DNA of 64,000 nucleotides from Armatimonadota bacterium (GCA_020846535.1 JADLDR010000097.1:1-64000), one strand, 5' to 3'; counted from the first letter of the stretch, positions 15,924-24,580 are shown. Numbers and translations: made by a program. The notes: generated by a model not told the origin, from the letters alone.

Positions 15924-17288
15924 TCAGTGGATATACCACTGCGTTCTGCGGGTGGAGGATCCCACGGCAGTGATCCACCATTCGCCCTGATACCTCTCCA
16001 GGAGATAGCTGACGTAGAGCGTGCTGCGCTCCCCGTCCTGGTCTTCGTAGTCGTGCTTGATATAGACATAGGCCCGGCGCGTTCCCTTTTTGACCACGCG
16101 GTCGACATCGAACCGGAGGGTATCGATATTTTCGACGGCATCAAGGGTCATATTGTAATAGTCTTCCGGGCTGATGGAATAGTTATATTCCCCTTTGAAG
16201 TAGACCCTCAGGTTGTCCTTGACGCGCACGTGGCGCATCAGCGATTCGACATCCTTATCCGTCCAGGCCTTCCGGATATCCTCGATGGCGTAATCCAGTT
16301 CGCGGCTGGCGTCGGACAGGTAGTAGTCGTCATCATCGTCGGAGTCCGAGATATAGACCGGCCTCTCCACCACGACCACCCGGTCCCGGTAGACATACCG
16401 CGGATACGGCCCCAGAAAATAGCTGAAGTAGAGAGCCGGGAAGGTATAGTAAGGATCGTACGCCGTGCAATAGTTCGGGTAGTAGTAGCGATGCACGTAT
16501 TGGCGATCATTGTATCGGTAGCGGTAGATTTTCTTCTCGTGCTTGTAGAACCGCTCGAAGGCGCTGGAGGCATGCGCTCTCGGATAGCTCATGCCGGTTC
16601 CCGACTGGCGGCCCCGCACCCCCGACGGGGTTGGCCGGTTGGACTGCGGCCTCTCCCGGTCGTTGTAGCTTCCGATCCGCCCGGAACGCTCCAGGTCGCC
16701 CCAGGTGCGCTCCACCGATTTGGAGGGAATCTCCCTGTCCTTGCCATCGGTGATCGTACCCGGAGCCGGGTCGGAACGCCGCCGGAATGCGCCTGTCCGC
16801 TCCCGGTCGGGAAGGTTGCCGCTGTCATCGGAGCGGCGGAACCGGTCACGGCCTTCCGAACGGCGGTAGATATTGTCGCGCTCCCCGCGATTGCCGGAGC
16901 CGGGCGTATAGGCCGGGCGGTCGGATCGGGGACGGTTGTTGTTCCAGTTACCGTCCCTGCGCCCGGCGAAAGGCTCGTTCCTTCCCCGGTCGCGGGATCT
17001 GTCGAAAGAAGGCGTTCGCCCGGCGGAGCGGTCTCTCTCGGAGGGAGAAGCGCGCCGCTCGAAAGACGGGCGATTCGAATCGCGAGACGCGCCTCTGTCG
17101 GTCCCGGCGTTAGATCGGCTGACGGAGGTGCTTCCGGCGGAGCCGGGCGATCCTTTGCTGCCGCTGCGGCGACCGAAGGCGCTGTCCGCAGAGACCGCTG
17201 CCATGCTCAACAAAATGCCGGCGACGGCCCATCCTGCCACCATTCCCTCGAAGCGCCGTCCCTGTGACCATCGCGATGATCTTTCCAT
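15924..17288 (-). CDS. Secreted Arg/Ser-rich protein with a C-terminal NTF2-like domain (paralogue B)
   Basis: The 454-residue protein starts at an ATG with AAAGGAAACC upstream. Its signal is VAGWAVAGILLSMAAVSADS. Residues 38-240 are low-complexity Arg/Ser/Asp/Asn sequence with FGRRSG at 38-43, SNRPSFERRAS at 71-81, YRRSEG at 141-146, FRRRSD at 168-173 and SNRPTP at 216-221. Residues 240-325 are Tyr-rich (RYYYPNYCTAYDPYYTFPA) with an acidic run of six Asp/Ser. Residues 333-445 (AIEDIRKAWTDKDVESLMRH) align with the C-terminal domain of paralogue A. Despite opposite overall charge, the two proteins share short motifs and architecture. It lies 82 nt upstream of paralogue A on the same strand. 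The function is unknown. Confidence 0.78.
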   Translation of the reverse strand: MERSSRWSQGRRFEGMVAGWAVAGILLSMAAVSADSAFGRRSGSKGSPGSAGSTSVSRSNAGTDRGASRDSNRPSFERRASPSERDRSAGRTPSFDRSRDRGRNEPFAGRRDGNWNNNRPRSDRPAYTPGSGNRGERDNIYRRSEGRDRFRRSDDSGNLPDRERTGAFRRRSDPAPGTITDGKDREIPSKSVERTWGDLERSGRIGSYNDRERPQSNRPTPSGVRGRQSGTGMSYPRAHASSAFERFYKHEKKIYRYRYNDRQYVHRYYYPNYCTAYDPYYTFPALYFSYFLGPYPRYVYRDRVVVVERPVYISDSDDDDDYYLSDASRELDYAIEDIRKAWTDKDVESLMRHVRVKDNLRVYFKGEYNYSISPEDYYNMTLDAVENIDTLRFDVDRVVKKGTRRAYVYIKHDYEDQDGERSTLYVSYLLERYQGEWWITAVGSSTRRTQWYIH

Positions 17289-17408
17289 GATGGTTTCCTT
17301 TCTGGGTTGTGCTTTGTGGCGCGACGCTTTGCCCGGCCCCCATGCCGCGCAAAGTTTACATCAGTAAAAAGCCCTCTGCTAATATTATACCGCTGCCCGG
17401 CCCGAATG

Positions 17409-18197
17409 TCAAGAAGCCTGCCCGGATGCCGTTCGAGGGCGGTCGCCGCTCGAACTGTAGGTGGTTTCCCGGCTTTCGCCGGGGAGCCTGAGCCTGACCG
17501 CTTTGCCGTCCGCTTCCCATGCCAGGGAAGCCACCGCATCCGTCTCGTTTTCCCCGATTTTCCGCGCCTTCCAATCGCTCCGGGAGACGACCCATACTTC
17601 CGTCGTTCCGTTTTGGAAGCGCAGGTAGGCGCAGGAGCGGCCGTCGGGCGACCAAACCGGGCTGTAGTTACAGCCCTCCACCGCCGAGTGAGTCACTTTC
17701 CCGGCCTTCGTGTCCAGAATGGCGAAATGCGCCCCGGCGAAGGAAGGCATCCAGATCACCCTTATCTGCCGGTCCGGGGAGAGGATCGTCTGTCCGTCCC
17801 ACCGGAGGAGCGACTTCCAGGCGGGCGGGATCTCCGGCTTGCGGCCCGGGCTGGCCGATACCTGCAAGGCTTCCGCAGTGAATTCTGACAGCAGGTTCCG
17901 CAGCGCCCGGCAGGCTTCCACCGGAACCGGGCGGCTTTCGCCCTCGCGCAACAGCTTTTCGATAGACTGTCTGGCAAAATCGCCGGCCAGCCGCCGGTTG
18001 ATCCGGCTCTTTCTCTGCGCGAAGAGAGGGTTCGCTTTCGGAATCAGCCCCAGCCTTCCCAGAATATCCAGGTGCTCGTAAGCCCAGTGCCCCGCGAGAA
18101 CCTCATCCGCCGGGTCCGCATCAACTGCGGCAGGCCCGAACCACACCATAAAGAACAGAAGCAGGCCGGCTCTCCTGAGCCTGTATTTCATCAACAT
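17409..18197 (-). CDS. Secreted protein with SLH-like N-terminus and PD40/TolB-like beta-propeller segment
   Basis: The 262-residue protein has a signal peptide (LLLFFMVWFGPAAVDA). The next segment, VLAGHWAYEHLDILGRLGLI, resembles the first half of an S-layer homology domain. Residues about 125-235 hold beta-propeller blades of the PD40 kind (YSPVWSPDGRSCAYLRFQNG, SLAWEADGKAVRLRLPG). There are too few blades for a closed propeller, so the protein is either a small variant or truncated. Start alternatives are ATG 18197 and ATG 18191; neither has a strong binding site. It heads a minus-strand run with the two low-complexity paralogues and the transpeptidase, which suggests an envelope role. Confidence 0.6.
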   Translation of the reverse strand: MLMKYRLRRAGLLLFFMVWFGPAAVDADPADEVLAGHWAYEHLDILGRLGLIPKANPLFAQRKSRINRRLAGDFARQSIEKLLREGESRPVPVEACRALRNLLSEFTAEALQVSASPGRKPEIPPAWKSLLRWDGQTILSPDRQIRVIWMPSFAGAHFAILDTKAGKVTHSAVEGCNYSPVWSPDGRSCAYLRFQNGTTEVWVVSRSDWKARKIGENETDAVASLAWEADGKAVRLRLPGESRETTYSSSGDRPRTASGQAS

Positions 18198-18308
18198 CCG
18201 GTGTCTCTCTTTCTACCGATTAGACGTTGGGAACGCGCTTTTTGATACATGGGTTTCCATCCTCCATCGGTAAGGGAGTTAGATTTCTTATCCTGCGATT
18301 CCTCTTCT

Positions 18309-18644
18309 GGGCTGAGTAGCCGACACATTTTAGAGAGAATGGCAAATCGAGACATGAACCTGGTGGCTTGGGATCGACGGAATGATGAAAGTTGACAAAA
18401 TAATCCGGTCCCGCGGTAGCGGGGTTACCTAACCCCCCGGCCCCCTTCCCGAAACGGGAAGGGGGAGTAGACTGTGGCGTAATGTACCGCAGAGTTCTCC
18501 CCTCTCCCCGTTTCGGGGAGAGGGGCCAGGGGAGAGAGGTAACCCATCCCCCGTAACTGGATTATTTTGTCAACCTACATCATTCCGTCGATCCCAAGCC
18601 ACTGGAATTCATTCCGTCAATCCTAATGTGCCGGGTAGTCAGCC
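18309..18644. repeat. Large palindromic (MITE-like) element, copy A
   Basis: The ends are inverted repeats: GGCTGAGTAGCCGACACATT at 18309-18328 and AATGTGCCGGGTAGTCAGCC at 18625-18644. Pairing resumes inside: GGTGGCTTGGGATCGACGGA near 18362 has its complement near 18584-18603, and TTGACAAAATAATCC near 18392 has its complement near 18558-18572. The centre carries two self-complementary GC blocks, CCCTTCCCGAAACGGGAAGG (near 18443) and CTCCCCGTTTCGGGGAG (near 18502). There is no open frame. The two GC blocks recur in the elements at 40.5 and 45.2 kb. It fills most of the 586-base gap before hisD. Confidence 0.75.
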
Positions 18645-18719
18645 GTCCAGGAGAGAGCGACCGGGGTGAAGTGTTTTTTCAAACGCCTTGCACACAGCCC
18701 TGCCCCTGCTCCCGTCAGG

Positions 18720-18749
18720 TTGCCAGAGCGTACGGCTTCATGGTATAAT
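18720..18749 (+). promoter_or_regulatory. Sigma70-like promoter for the his operon
   Basis: TTGCCA at 18720-18725 and a consensus TATAAT at 18744-18749 are separated by 18 nt. They lie 34 nt upstream of the hisD start and point into the operon. No his leader peptide rich in His codons, T-box or attenuator is visible between promoter and start. Confidence 0.65.
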
Positions 18750-18783
18750 GTCTTGGTTTCAATTCCCTGTCAGAGGCATTTCG

Positions 18784-20067
18784 ATGAAGCTGATCCGCAC
18801 CGCCCAGACCCCTACCGAGGAGATTCAACGACTCCTCGCCCCCTCTCCGCTCACCGGAAACCGGGAAGTGGAGGAGGCCGTGCGCGTGATTCTGGAGGAC
18901 GTCCGGCTGCGCGGCGACCGCGCCGTGCTGGACTACACCCATCGCTTCGACTGTCCGGGCCTGAAAACCCTGAAGGCGTCCCCGTCCGAAATCGAGGCGG
19001 CCTGCGGGCAGGTGTCAGGCGCGTTCCTGGACGCGATGCGGGCGGCCAAAGCCAACATCGAGACATTTCACCGGCAGCAACTCAGAGCCTCCTGGATGAT
19101 GGCCGAGGATGGGGTCGTCCTGGGGCAGATCATCCGCCCCATCGGGCGGGCGGGCTTCTATGTTCCCGGCGGGAAAGCTCCCTACCCCAGCACTGTCTTG
19201 ATGGTGGCCGTTCCCGCGAAGGTGGCCGGGGTCGGGCAGGTGGCGCTCTGCACCCCTCCGGGCCGGGACGGGCAGATCGATCCGCATACCCTGGCCGCTG
19301 CCCGCGAATGCGGGGTGGAGGAGATCTATAAGATCGGGGGCGCTCAGGCGGTCGGGGCGATGGCCTTCGGCACAGAAAGCGTGCCGAAAGTGGATAAAAT
19401 CGTCGGGCCGGGGAACCTCTATGTGGTGACCGCCAAGCGGCTCCTCTTCGGGCGCGTCGGCATCGAAATGCTGCCCGGCCCCAGCGAGATCATGATCGTG
19501 GCTGATGAGTCGGCCCCGCCGCGCTACATCGCCGCCGATCTGCTCTCCCAGGCCGAGCATGGCTCCGATTCGGTCATCCTCCTGGCGACCCCTTCCGAGA
19601 CACTTGCCAAAAAGGTGCTGGAGGAGATCGCTTCCCTCCGGGCCGGGCTGTCCCGGGAGAAGGCGATTGCCGCCTCCCTGGAGTCTGCGGGGGCGATCCT
19701 GATCACCCGGAGTCTGGAGGAAGCCTGCGACCTGGTGAACCGGGCCGCCCCGGAGCATGTCGAATTGGCCGTCGCCGACCCCTACGTCCTTCTGGGCCGC
19801 ATCCGGAACGCCGGGGCGATCCTGCTGGGCTACCACTCGCCGGTTCCCCTGGGCGATTACTTCGCCGGGCCGAGCCACACGCTGCCCACCGGAGGGACGG
19901 CGCGTTTCAGCTCGCCCCTTCATGTGGATGACTTCCTGACCAAATCGAGCATCCTTTCGTATTCGAAAGAGAGGCTGCTGGCTTGCGTGGATCAGGTGGA
20001 AACCCTGGCGATGGCGGAAGGCTTCGACGCCCACGCGCTCTCCCTGAAGGTGCGCCGCGATGGATAA
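18784..20067 (+). CDS. hisD: Histidinol dehydrogenase
   Basis: The 427-residue protein catalyses the last two steps of histidine synthesis, histidinol to histidine with NAD+, as a zinc enzyme. Family blocks visible include GRAGFYVPGGKAPYPSTVLM, the nucleotide-binding VDKIVGPGNLYVVTAKR, the zinc-ligand region SQAEHGSDSVILL and AGPSHTLPTGGTARFSSPL. ATG 18784 is chosen because GAGG lies 8 nt upstream and the protein then has the usual length; a longer start at 18688 would overlap the promoter. It is the first gene of a seven-gene histidine run. The next frame overlaps it by 8 nt. Confidence 0.96.
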   Translation: MKLIRTAQTPTEEIQRLLAPSPLTGNREVEEAVRVILEDVRLRGDRAVLDYTHRFDCPGLKTLKASPSEIEAACGQVSGAFLDAMRAAKANIETFHRQQLRASWMMAEDGVVLGQIIRPIGRAGFYVPGGKAPYPSTVLMVAVPAKVAGVGQVALCTPPGRDGQIDPHTLAAARECGVEEIYKIGGAQAVGAMAFGTESVPKVDKIVGPGNLYVVTAKRLLFGRVGIEMLPGPSEIMIVADESAPPRYIAADLLSQAEHGSDSVILLATPSETLAKKVLEEIASLRAGLSREKAIAASLESAGAILITRSLEEACDLVNRAAPEHVELAVADPYVLLGRIRNAGAILLGYHSPVPLGDYFAGPSHTLPTGGTARFSSPLHVDDFLTKSSILSYSKERLLACVDQVETLAMAEGFDAHALSLKVRRDG

Positions 20068-21094
20068 GGAGATGTACAGGCCCCTGGGCGGCCTGCTTAT
20101 CCGGGAAGGCGTACAGCCACTCCTGCCGCAAGTCGATACCCTTCTCTTCGATGTGGACGGCGTGCTGATCGATGTCTCCGGTTCGATCCGCATGGTCAAC
20201 TTCCAGGCGGTGGAACGCTTTTTTGCGGACCGCCTGGGCTGGCGGGAAGTGTCGGGAATCTTCACCCAGGTGGAGCTGGAGCTTTTCAAGCGGGCGGGCG
20301 GATTCAACAGCGACTGGGACCTGACCCATGCGGTCGTCCTTTTTTACCTGTTCAAGCACATCCGCTACGACAAAAGCGGGATGATCCTCAAGGAGTACCC
20401 GCCTTCGGTGGAGGAATTCACCCGGGCGGTGGCGGCCCGGGGCGGGTGGCTCCGCTCGGCGGAGTCGGTGATCTTCGGGATGGCTTCCCCGGATGAGACG
20501 GCCCGGATTTACTCCCTCTGGGACAGGGCGGCCATCCAGCGAACCTTTCAGGAGCTGTTCGTCGGCGATCTCTGCGAGGAGGTCTACGGCTTCCGCCCCG
20601 AGTGGTACGCCGGGCCGGGCATGATCCGCTGCGACCGGGCCATCATCGACCTGAAGCGGCTGCCGCAGGGCATGAAGCTGGGCATCCTGACAGGCCGGAC
20701 GGCGGGCGAGGCGAAGGTCGGGCTGAAGCTGGTCGGGGCCAACGGCCAGTTCGTCCCCGGAAGCATCCTGACCGAAGACGACGGCATCAAAAAACCCCAT
20801 CCCACCGCCCTCAAGACCCTCTGCGACCGGCTGGGAACATCTTCCGGCATCTACATCGGAGACACCCCCGACGACCTGACCACCGTGGAGATGCACCGCC
20901 AGCAGAAAAGCGCACCCATGCTTTCCGGCATGGTGCTTTCCGGGCCGGGCGGGGAGGCTTACCGGCATCATTTCATGGAACGCGGGGCCGATATCATCGC
21001 CGCGGATGTCAACCTCATTCTCGATCTCTTCAGGGCGCAGGGCGAGGCCGGATCAGAAAGGAACTCCGAATGGAAGCGCGCACAGCGGAACTGA
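20060..21094 (+). CDS. HAD-superfamily hydrolase, probable histidinol-phosphate phosphatase
   Basis: The 344-residue protein has the four HAD motifs: FDVDGVLID with Asp31 and Asp33, ILTGRT near 210, the Lys of DDGIKKPHP near 245 and YIGDTPDDL near 270. It resembles the subfamily IA group associated with imidazoleglycerol-phosphate dehydratase. It sits inside the his operon between hisD and hisB, overlapping both (8 and 25 nt). No PHP-type HisK or HisB-N phosphatase is present in the window. The economical inference is that it dephosphorylates histidinol phosphate. The initial 20 residues are extra. GAAGGTG precedes the ATG. Confidence 0.78.
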   Translation: MDKEMYRPLGGLLIREGVQPLLPQVDTLLFDVDGVLIDVSGSIRMVNFQAVERFFADRLGWREVSGIFTQVELELFKRAGGFNSDWDLTHAVVLFYLFKHIRYDKSGMILKEYPPSVEEFTRAVAARGGWLRSAESVIFGMASPDETARIYSLWDRAAIQRTFQELFVGDLCEEVYGFRPEWYAGPGMIRCDRAIIDLKRLPQGMKLGILTGRTAGEAKVGLKLVGANGQFVPGSILTEDDGIKKPHPTALKTLCDRLGTSSGIYIGDTPDDLTTVEMHRQQKSAPMLSGMVLSGPGGEAYRHHFMERGADIIAADVNLILDLFRAQGEAGSERNSEWKRAQRN

Positions 21095-21660
21095 CGCGAG
21101 CTACGAAAGAAACGCAGATCACCGTCCGCCTCGACCTGGACGGCGCGGGCGAGTCGCAGATCGATACCGGCATCGGCTTTTTCGACCACATGCTCGATCA
21201 GGTGGCCCGACACGGCCTGATGAACCTGACCGTAGAGGCCAGAGGCGACCTTCATATCGATCCCCATCATACGATTGAGGATACCGGCATCGCCCTCGGC
21301 CAGGCCATCGCCCGGGCCGCCGGGGAGAAGGCGGGCATCGCTCGCTACGGCAGCGCCGTCGTCCCCCTGGACGAAGCCCTGATCCTGGTGTCCCTCGATC
21401 TCAGCGGCAGGCCCTTTCTCGATTTTCAGATGCGGTTCTCGGCGGAGTCCGTCGGCGGCTTTCCTGTGGAAATGGCGGAAGAATTCTTCCGCGCCGTCGC
21501 CACCCACGCCGGCCTGACCCTCCATATCCGCCAGTTGGCCGGCAAAAACGCCCACCACCAGATCGAAGCCGCCTTCAAAGCCTTCGCCAAAGCTCTCGAT
21601 GCGGCCACCCTCCCGGACCCGCGCCGCACCGGAGTGCCATCCACCAAGGGGGTTTTGTAG
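21070..21660 (+). CDS. hisB: Imidazoleglycerol-phosphate dehydratase
   Basis: The 196-residue monofunctional HisB begins MEARTAELTRATKETQITVR at ATG 21070, behind AAAGGA. It shows the metal-binding signatures FFDHMLDQVARHG, HIDPHHTIEDTGIALGQA and GKNAHHQIEAAFKAFAKAL. It removes water from imidazoleglycerol phosphate to give imidazole-acetol phosphate. The start lies inside the end of the HAD gene (25-nt overlap), so translation is probably coupled. A 118-nt gap holding a palindrome follows before hisH. Confidence 0.96.
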   Translation: MEARTAELTRATKETQITVRLDLDGAGESQIDTGIGFFDHMLDQVARHGLMNLTVEARGDLHIDPHHTIEDTGIALGQAIARAAGEKAGIARYGSAVVPLDEALILVSLDLSGRPFLDFQMRFSAESVGGFPVEMAEEFFRAVATHAGLTLHIRQLAGKNAHHQIEAAFKAFAKALDAATLPDPRRTGVPSTKGVL

Positions 21661-21763
21661 GGGATAGGGGCCAGGATGTAGGGGATAGGGCCTGGCGCGG
21701 GGGATAGGCCAGCGCCGCCGCGCCCTCTGTGTTCTACACCCTATACCCTGACCCCTATCCCCT
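21660..21763. repeat. Short palindromic element between hisB and hisH
   Basis: GGGGATAGGGGCCAGGATGT on the left pairs imperfectly with the complement of ACCCTATACCCTGACCCCTA on the right, about 22 bp with few mismatches. Tandem GGGGATAGG units lie between. The same GGGGATAGGGG-type inverted repeat occurs at 49323-49417. It is transcribed within the his operon and would form an RNA hairpin. Confidence 0.6.
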
Positions 21764-21778
21764 CAAAAGGAGAGCCAA

Positions 21779-22405
21779 GTGATTGCCATCGTTGATTACG
21801 GTATGGGGAATGTTCGGAGCGCGCAGAAGGCGTTCGCGCATTTGGGGTATGAGGCCATCATCACCAGCGATCCGAAAGAGGTCGAGAAGGCGGATAAGAT
21901 CGTTCTGCCGGGGGACGGCGCGTTCGGGGCGTCGGTGGAGAATCTGGAAAAGCTGGGGCTGAAGACCCTCGTGCTGGAGGCGGCCCGTGGGGGCAAGCCT
22001 TTCCTCGGGATCTGCGTGGGGATGCAGATTCTCTTCTCGGTCGGGGAGGAGATGGGATATTACGAGGGGTTGGGCCTTTTCAAGGGCAGGGTCGTCCGCT
22101 TCTTTCCGAAAGAGGACTACCGCCCGGAATGGGACGGGCTGAAGGTGCCGCACATGGGATGGAACGTGGTGCGTCAGAAGTCGGACTGCCCCCTCTGGAA
22201 GGGGGTTCCCGATGAGGCGATGGTCTATTTCGTCCACTCCTATTACCCGCTGCCGGAGGAGGGGTCGGCGGTCGCCTCCACTACCGACCACGGCATCGAG
22301 TTCTGTTCTTCGATCTGGCGGGACAATATCATGGCGACCCAGTTCCACCCGGAGAAAAGCGGCGCGGCGGGCCTGAGGATGCTGACGAATTTCGGGGCGC
22401 TCTGA
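21779..22405 (+). CDS. hisH: Imidazole glycerol phosphate synthase, glutamine amidotransferase subunit
   Basis: The 208-residue subunit starts at GTG 21779, with AAAAGGAGAG 8 nt upstream fixing the rare start. It is a class I glutaminase with the nucleophile Cys in FLGICVGMQILF and the His/Glu pair in ATQFHPEKSG. VDYGMGNVRSAQKAF is the family's N-terminal signature. It supplies ammonia to HisF. Its TGA overlaps the hisA ATG by one base. Confidence 0.96.
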   Translation: MIAIVDYGMGNVRSAQKAFAHLGYEAIITSDPKEVEKADKIVLPGDGAFGASVENLEKLGLKTLVLEAARGGKPFLGICVGMQILFSVGEEMGYYEGLGLFKGRVVRFFPKEDYRPEWDGLKVPHMGWNVVRQKSDCPLWKGVPDEAMVYFVHSYYPLPEEGSAVASTTDHGIEFCSSIWRDNIMATQFHPEKSGAAGLRMLTNFGAL

Positions 22406-23142
22406 TGGATATCCTGCCTGCTATCGATTTGCGCGGAGGCCGCTGCGTCCGGCTGGTGGAAGGCGACTTCAACCGCGAGACGGTCTTCGCCGACGCCCCT
22501 GCGGAAACGGCCCGGCGCTGGGAGCGGGAGGGCGCTCGCTGGCTTCATGTGGTCGACCTGGACGGGGCCAGGGAGGGGTCTCCGCAGAATCGGGAGGCCA
22601 TCGCCCGCATCCTGGATAGCGTCTTGATCCCTGTGGAAGTCGGGGGCGGCATCCGCACCCCGGAAACGGCTCGCCTGCTTTTGGAGATGGGCGTCTGCCG
22701 TGTCATTATCGGGACGAGCGCCGCGCTCGACAGCGGGCTGGCCCAGGCTTTTTTCGAAGCCTTCGGAGAGCGGGTAGTGCTGGGGCTGGATGCGCGGGAC
22801 GGCTTTGTCGCGGTCCGGGGATGGAAGGAGATTCTCCCCAAGCCCGCCGCAGAGATGGCCGTGGAAATGGCCGCCCTCGGTGCCAGGAGAATCATCTATA
22901 CCGATATCCGCCGGGACGGGCAGCTTCAGGGGGTGAATGTGGAGGGGGTCAGGGCGATGGCCGAATCGGTCCGGCTGCCGGTGATCGCCTCCGGAGGCGT
23001 CTCGACCCTGGAGGACATCCGGAGCCTGCTGCCCCTGGAGCCGCTCGGAGTGGAAGGGATCATCATCGGGAAGGCGCTCTATACCGGCGATGTGTCGCTG
23101 AAGGAAGTTCTCGCCCTGACCGGCGAGGGTGGAGTCAAATAA
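22405..23142 (+). CDS. hisA: 1-(5-phosphoribosyl)-5-[(5-phosphoribosylamino)methylideneamino]imidazole-4-carboxamide isomerase
   Basis: The 245-residue (beta/alpha)8 enzyme opens with [20 protein letters not shown], where Asp8 is the catalytic base. It has the two phosphate-binding blocks [16 protein letters not shown] and [16 protein letters not shown], and [14 protein letters not shown] in the second half with the catalytic Asp. It carries out the Amadori rearrangement before HisF. It is translationally coupled to hisH (TGATG overlap), and hisF starts 2 nt after its stop. Confidence 0.96.
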   Translation: MDILPAIDLRGGRCVRLVEGDFNRETVFADAPAETARRWEREGARWLHVVDLDGAREGSPQNREAIARILDSVLIPVEVGGGIRTPETARLLLEMGVCRVIIGTSAALDSGLAQAFFEAFGERVVLGLDARDGFVAVRGWKEILPKPAAEMAVEMAALGARRIIYTDIRRDGQLQGVNVEGVRAMAESVRLPVIASGGVSTLEDIRSLLPLEPLGVEGIIIGKALYTGDVSLKEVLALTGEGGVK

Positions 23143-23143
23143 G

Positions 23144-23905
23144 ATGCTTGCGAAAAGAATCATCCCCTGTCTGGATGTGAAAGAAGGCCGCGTGGTCAAG
23201 GGCACCCGGTTCGTCGACCTGCGCGATGCGGGCGACCCCGTGGAGCGGGCCGCCTTCTACGACCACGAAGGGGCCGATGAGCTGACCTTCCTCGATATCA
23301 CCGCCTCCCATGAGCGCCGCGATATCATCCTCGATGTGGTGCGCCGGACAGCCGAACAGGTGTTCATCCCCTTCGCTGTGGGCGGGGGCATCCGCACCAC
23401 CCAGGACTTCCGCAACCTCCTGAACGCCGGGGCGGAGAAAGTTTCCATCAACACCGCCGCCGTCCAGAGGCCCGAACTGATCACCGAAGCAGCCCGGATC
23501 TTCGGCTCCCAGTGCGTGATCGTCGCCATCGATGCCAAACGGCGGCCGCAAGGGGGCTGGGAGGTCTACCTGCACGGCGGGCGCACCCCGACCGGCCTCG
23601 ATGCGGTGGAATGGGCCTGCCGCGCCCAGGAATACGGGGCCGGGGAGATCCTCCTCACCAGCATGGACGCGGACGGCACCCAGGCAGGCTACGATATCGA
23701 GCTGACGCGGGCCATCGCGGAGGCCGTCTCCCTGCCGGTCATCGCTTCCGGAGGGGCAGGGACACTGGAACATCTTCACCAGGCCCTCACCGAAGGCAAG
23801 GCGGAAGCCGCCCTGGTCGCTTCCGTCGTCCACTACGGCAAGTATACCGTCCGGCAGATCAAGGAATATCTCGCCGACCGCGGCGTCACGGTGCGGTCGG
23901 CCTAA
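23144..23905 (+). CDS. hisF: Imidazole glycerol phosphate synthase, cyclase subunit
   Basis: ATG 23144 gives 253 residues beginning [20 protein letters not shown], the HisF hallmark. Upstream in-frame codons belong to the hisA tail. Further blocks are [48 protein letters not shown] and [17 protein letters not shown]. The catalytic aspartates are in CLDV and SMDADG. It forms the heterodimer with HisH that makes imidazoleglycerol phosphate and AICAR. The binding site GAGGGTGGAG lies within the end of hisA. Confidence 0.97.
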   Translation: MLAKRIIPCLDVKEGRVVKGTRFVDLRDAGDPVERAAFYDHEGADELTFLDITASHERRDIILDVVRRTAEQVFIPFAVGGGIRTTQDFRNLLNAGAEKVSINTAAVQRPELITEAARIFGSQCVIVAIDAKRRPQGGWEVYLHGGRTPTGLDAVEWACRAQEYGAGEILLTSMDADGTQAGYDIELTRAIAEAVSLPVIASGGAGTLEHLHQALTEGKAEAALVASVVHYGKYTVRQIKEYLADRGVTVRSA

Positions 23906-23927
23906 TCACCATCGGGGAAGGGGAATT

Positions 23928-24320
23928 GTGGAAAACCGGCTGAGCTTTATTGAGGAACTCCAATTCGACGACAGCGGCCTGATCCCAGCCATCGTGCAGG
24001 ACGACGAAACCGGCCAGGTATTGATGGCTGCCTACATGAACCGGGAATCGGTTCTAAAAACGGTGGAAAGCGGGCGCACCTGCTTCTGGAGCCGCTCCCG
24101 TAAAAAATTCTGGATCAAGGGCGAGTCATCGGGCCACTACCAGACCGTCCGGAGCCTTTCCATCGATTGCGACGGGGACTGCCTGCTCGTCCGCGTCACC
24201 CAGGAAGGCGCGGCCTGCCATGCAGGCTACCGCACCTGCTTCTACCGCCAGGCCACCCCGGAGGGAACGCTCGAAATTACCGAAGAGAAAGTTTTCGACC
24301 CGAAAGCGGTCTATAAATAA
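23928..24320 (+). CDS. hisI: Phosphoribosyl-AMP cyclohydrolase
   Basis: The 130-residue protein starts at GTG 23928 behind GGGGAAGGGG. It contains [33 protein letters not shown], the metal-binding [12 protein letters not shown] and [14 protein letters not shown]. It opens the purine ring of phosphoribosyl-AMP. Only the HisI domain is present; no HisE pyrophosphohydrolase is fused, and hisE, hisG, hisZ and hisC are not in the window. It is the last gene of the operon. Confidence 0.96.
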   Translation: MENRLSFIEELQFDDSGLIPAIVQDDETGQVLMAAYMNRESVLKTVESGRTCFWSRSRKKFWIKGESSGHYQTVRSLSIDCDGDCLLVRVTQEGAACHAGYRTCFYRQATPEGTLEITEEKVFDPKAVYK

Positions 24321-24435
24321 AAGCAAGAAACAGAGGATGCGTTTCTGCCCGCCCCGAATTCTCCCGGAAAAATTTCGCGCCCCTTTTCACAAAAAAAGTT
24401 GCAACTTTTTTGATGCGCCGCTGTCTATAAACTTA

Positions 24436-24580
24436 GCAGCTCGATTCGAGTAATCTGCAATGTCTCTCCCAGGCGGCAATCTTCCGTATTTTTCCCTGAA
24501 AGGCGCACGAGACCCCTGGGAGGGAACCGCCGCTGAGCCGTGGCTTGCGCCCCCGGCGTATCGCGGCGGTCTTTTTTTTG
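24436..24580 (+). ncRNA. Candidate structured small RNA downstream of hisI
   Basis: The 261 bases between hisI and moaA hold no credible gene but a dense set of helices. GCAG-CTCG-ATT-CGAG-TAAT-CTGC forms a small hairpin near 24436-24458. CTCCCAGG near 24463 pairs with CCTGGGAG near 24515, enclosing a 40-nt domain. A strong terminator ends the unit. A possible promoter lies just upstream (TTGCAA at 24399 and TATAAA at 24426, spacing 21, so weak), within an AT-rich palindrome AAAAAAGTTGCAACTTTTTT. It could instead be the his operon 3' UTR. It does not match riboswitch consensus sequences I can recall, and it is downstream of moaA on the wrong strand to act as its leader. Confidence 0.4.
24526..24579 (+). 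terminator. Intrinsic terminator (his operon or candidate small RNA)
   Basis: ACCGCCGC at 24526-24533 pairs with GCGGCGGT at 24563-24570. A nested AGCC/GGCT helix lies within the loop. The outer stem is followed by C and eight T residues. Orientation fits transcription from hisI. It ends 2 nt before the convergent moaA stop. Confidence 0.85.

Noticed and set aside
14651-17267. Long + strand open frames of 423 and 627 codons opposite the two low-complexity genes
   Set aside because: They are antisense to proteins with signal peptides, repeats and a shared domain, and their own translations are repetitive Arg/Gly/Phe strings caused by the repeat DNA. No binding site supports them.
18309-18644. 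CRISPR array
   Set aside because: The repeated blocks are inverted and nested, with no regularly spaced direct repeats and no cas genes nearby.
24399-24580. A molybdenum-cofactor riboswitch for moaA
   Set aside because: The structured region is downstream of moaA and its terminator points the other way, so it cannot control moaA.
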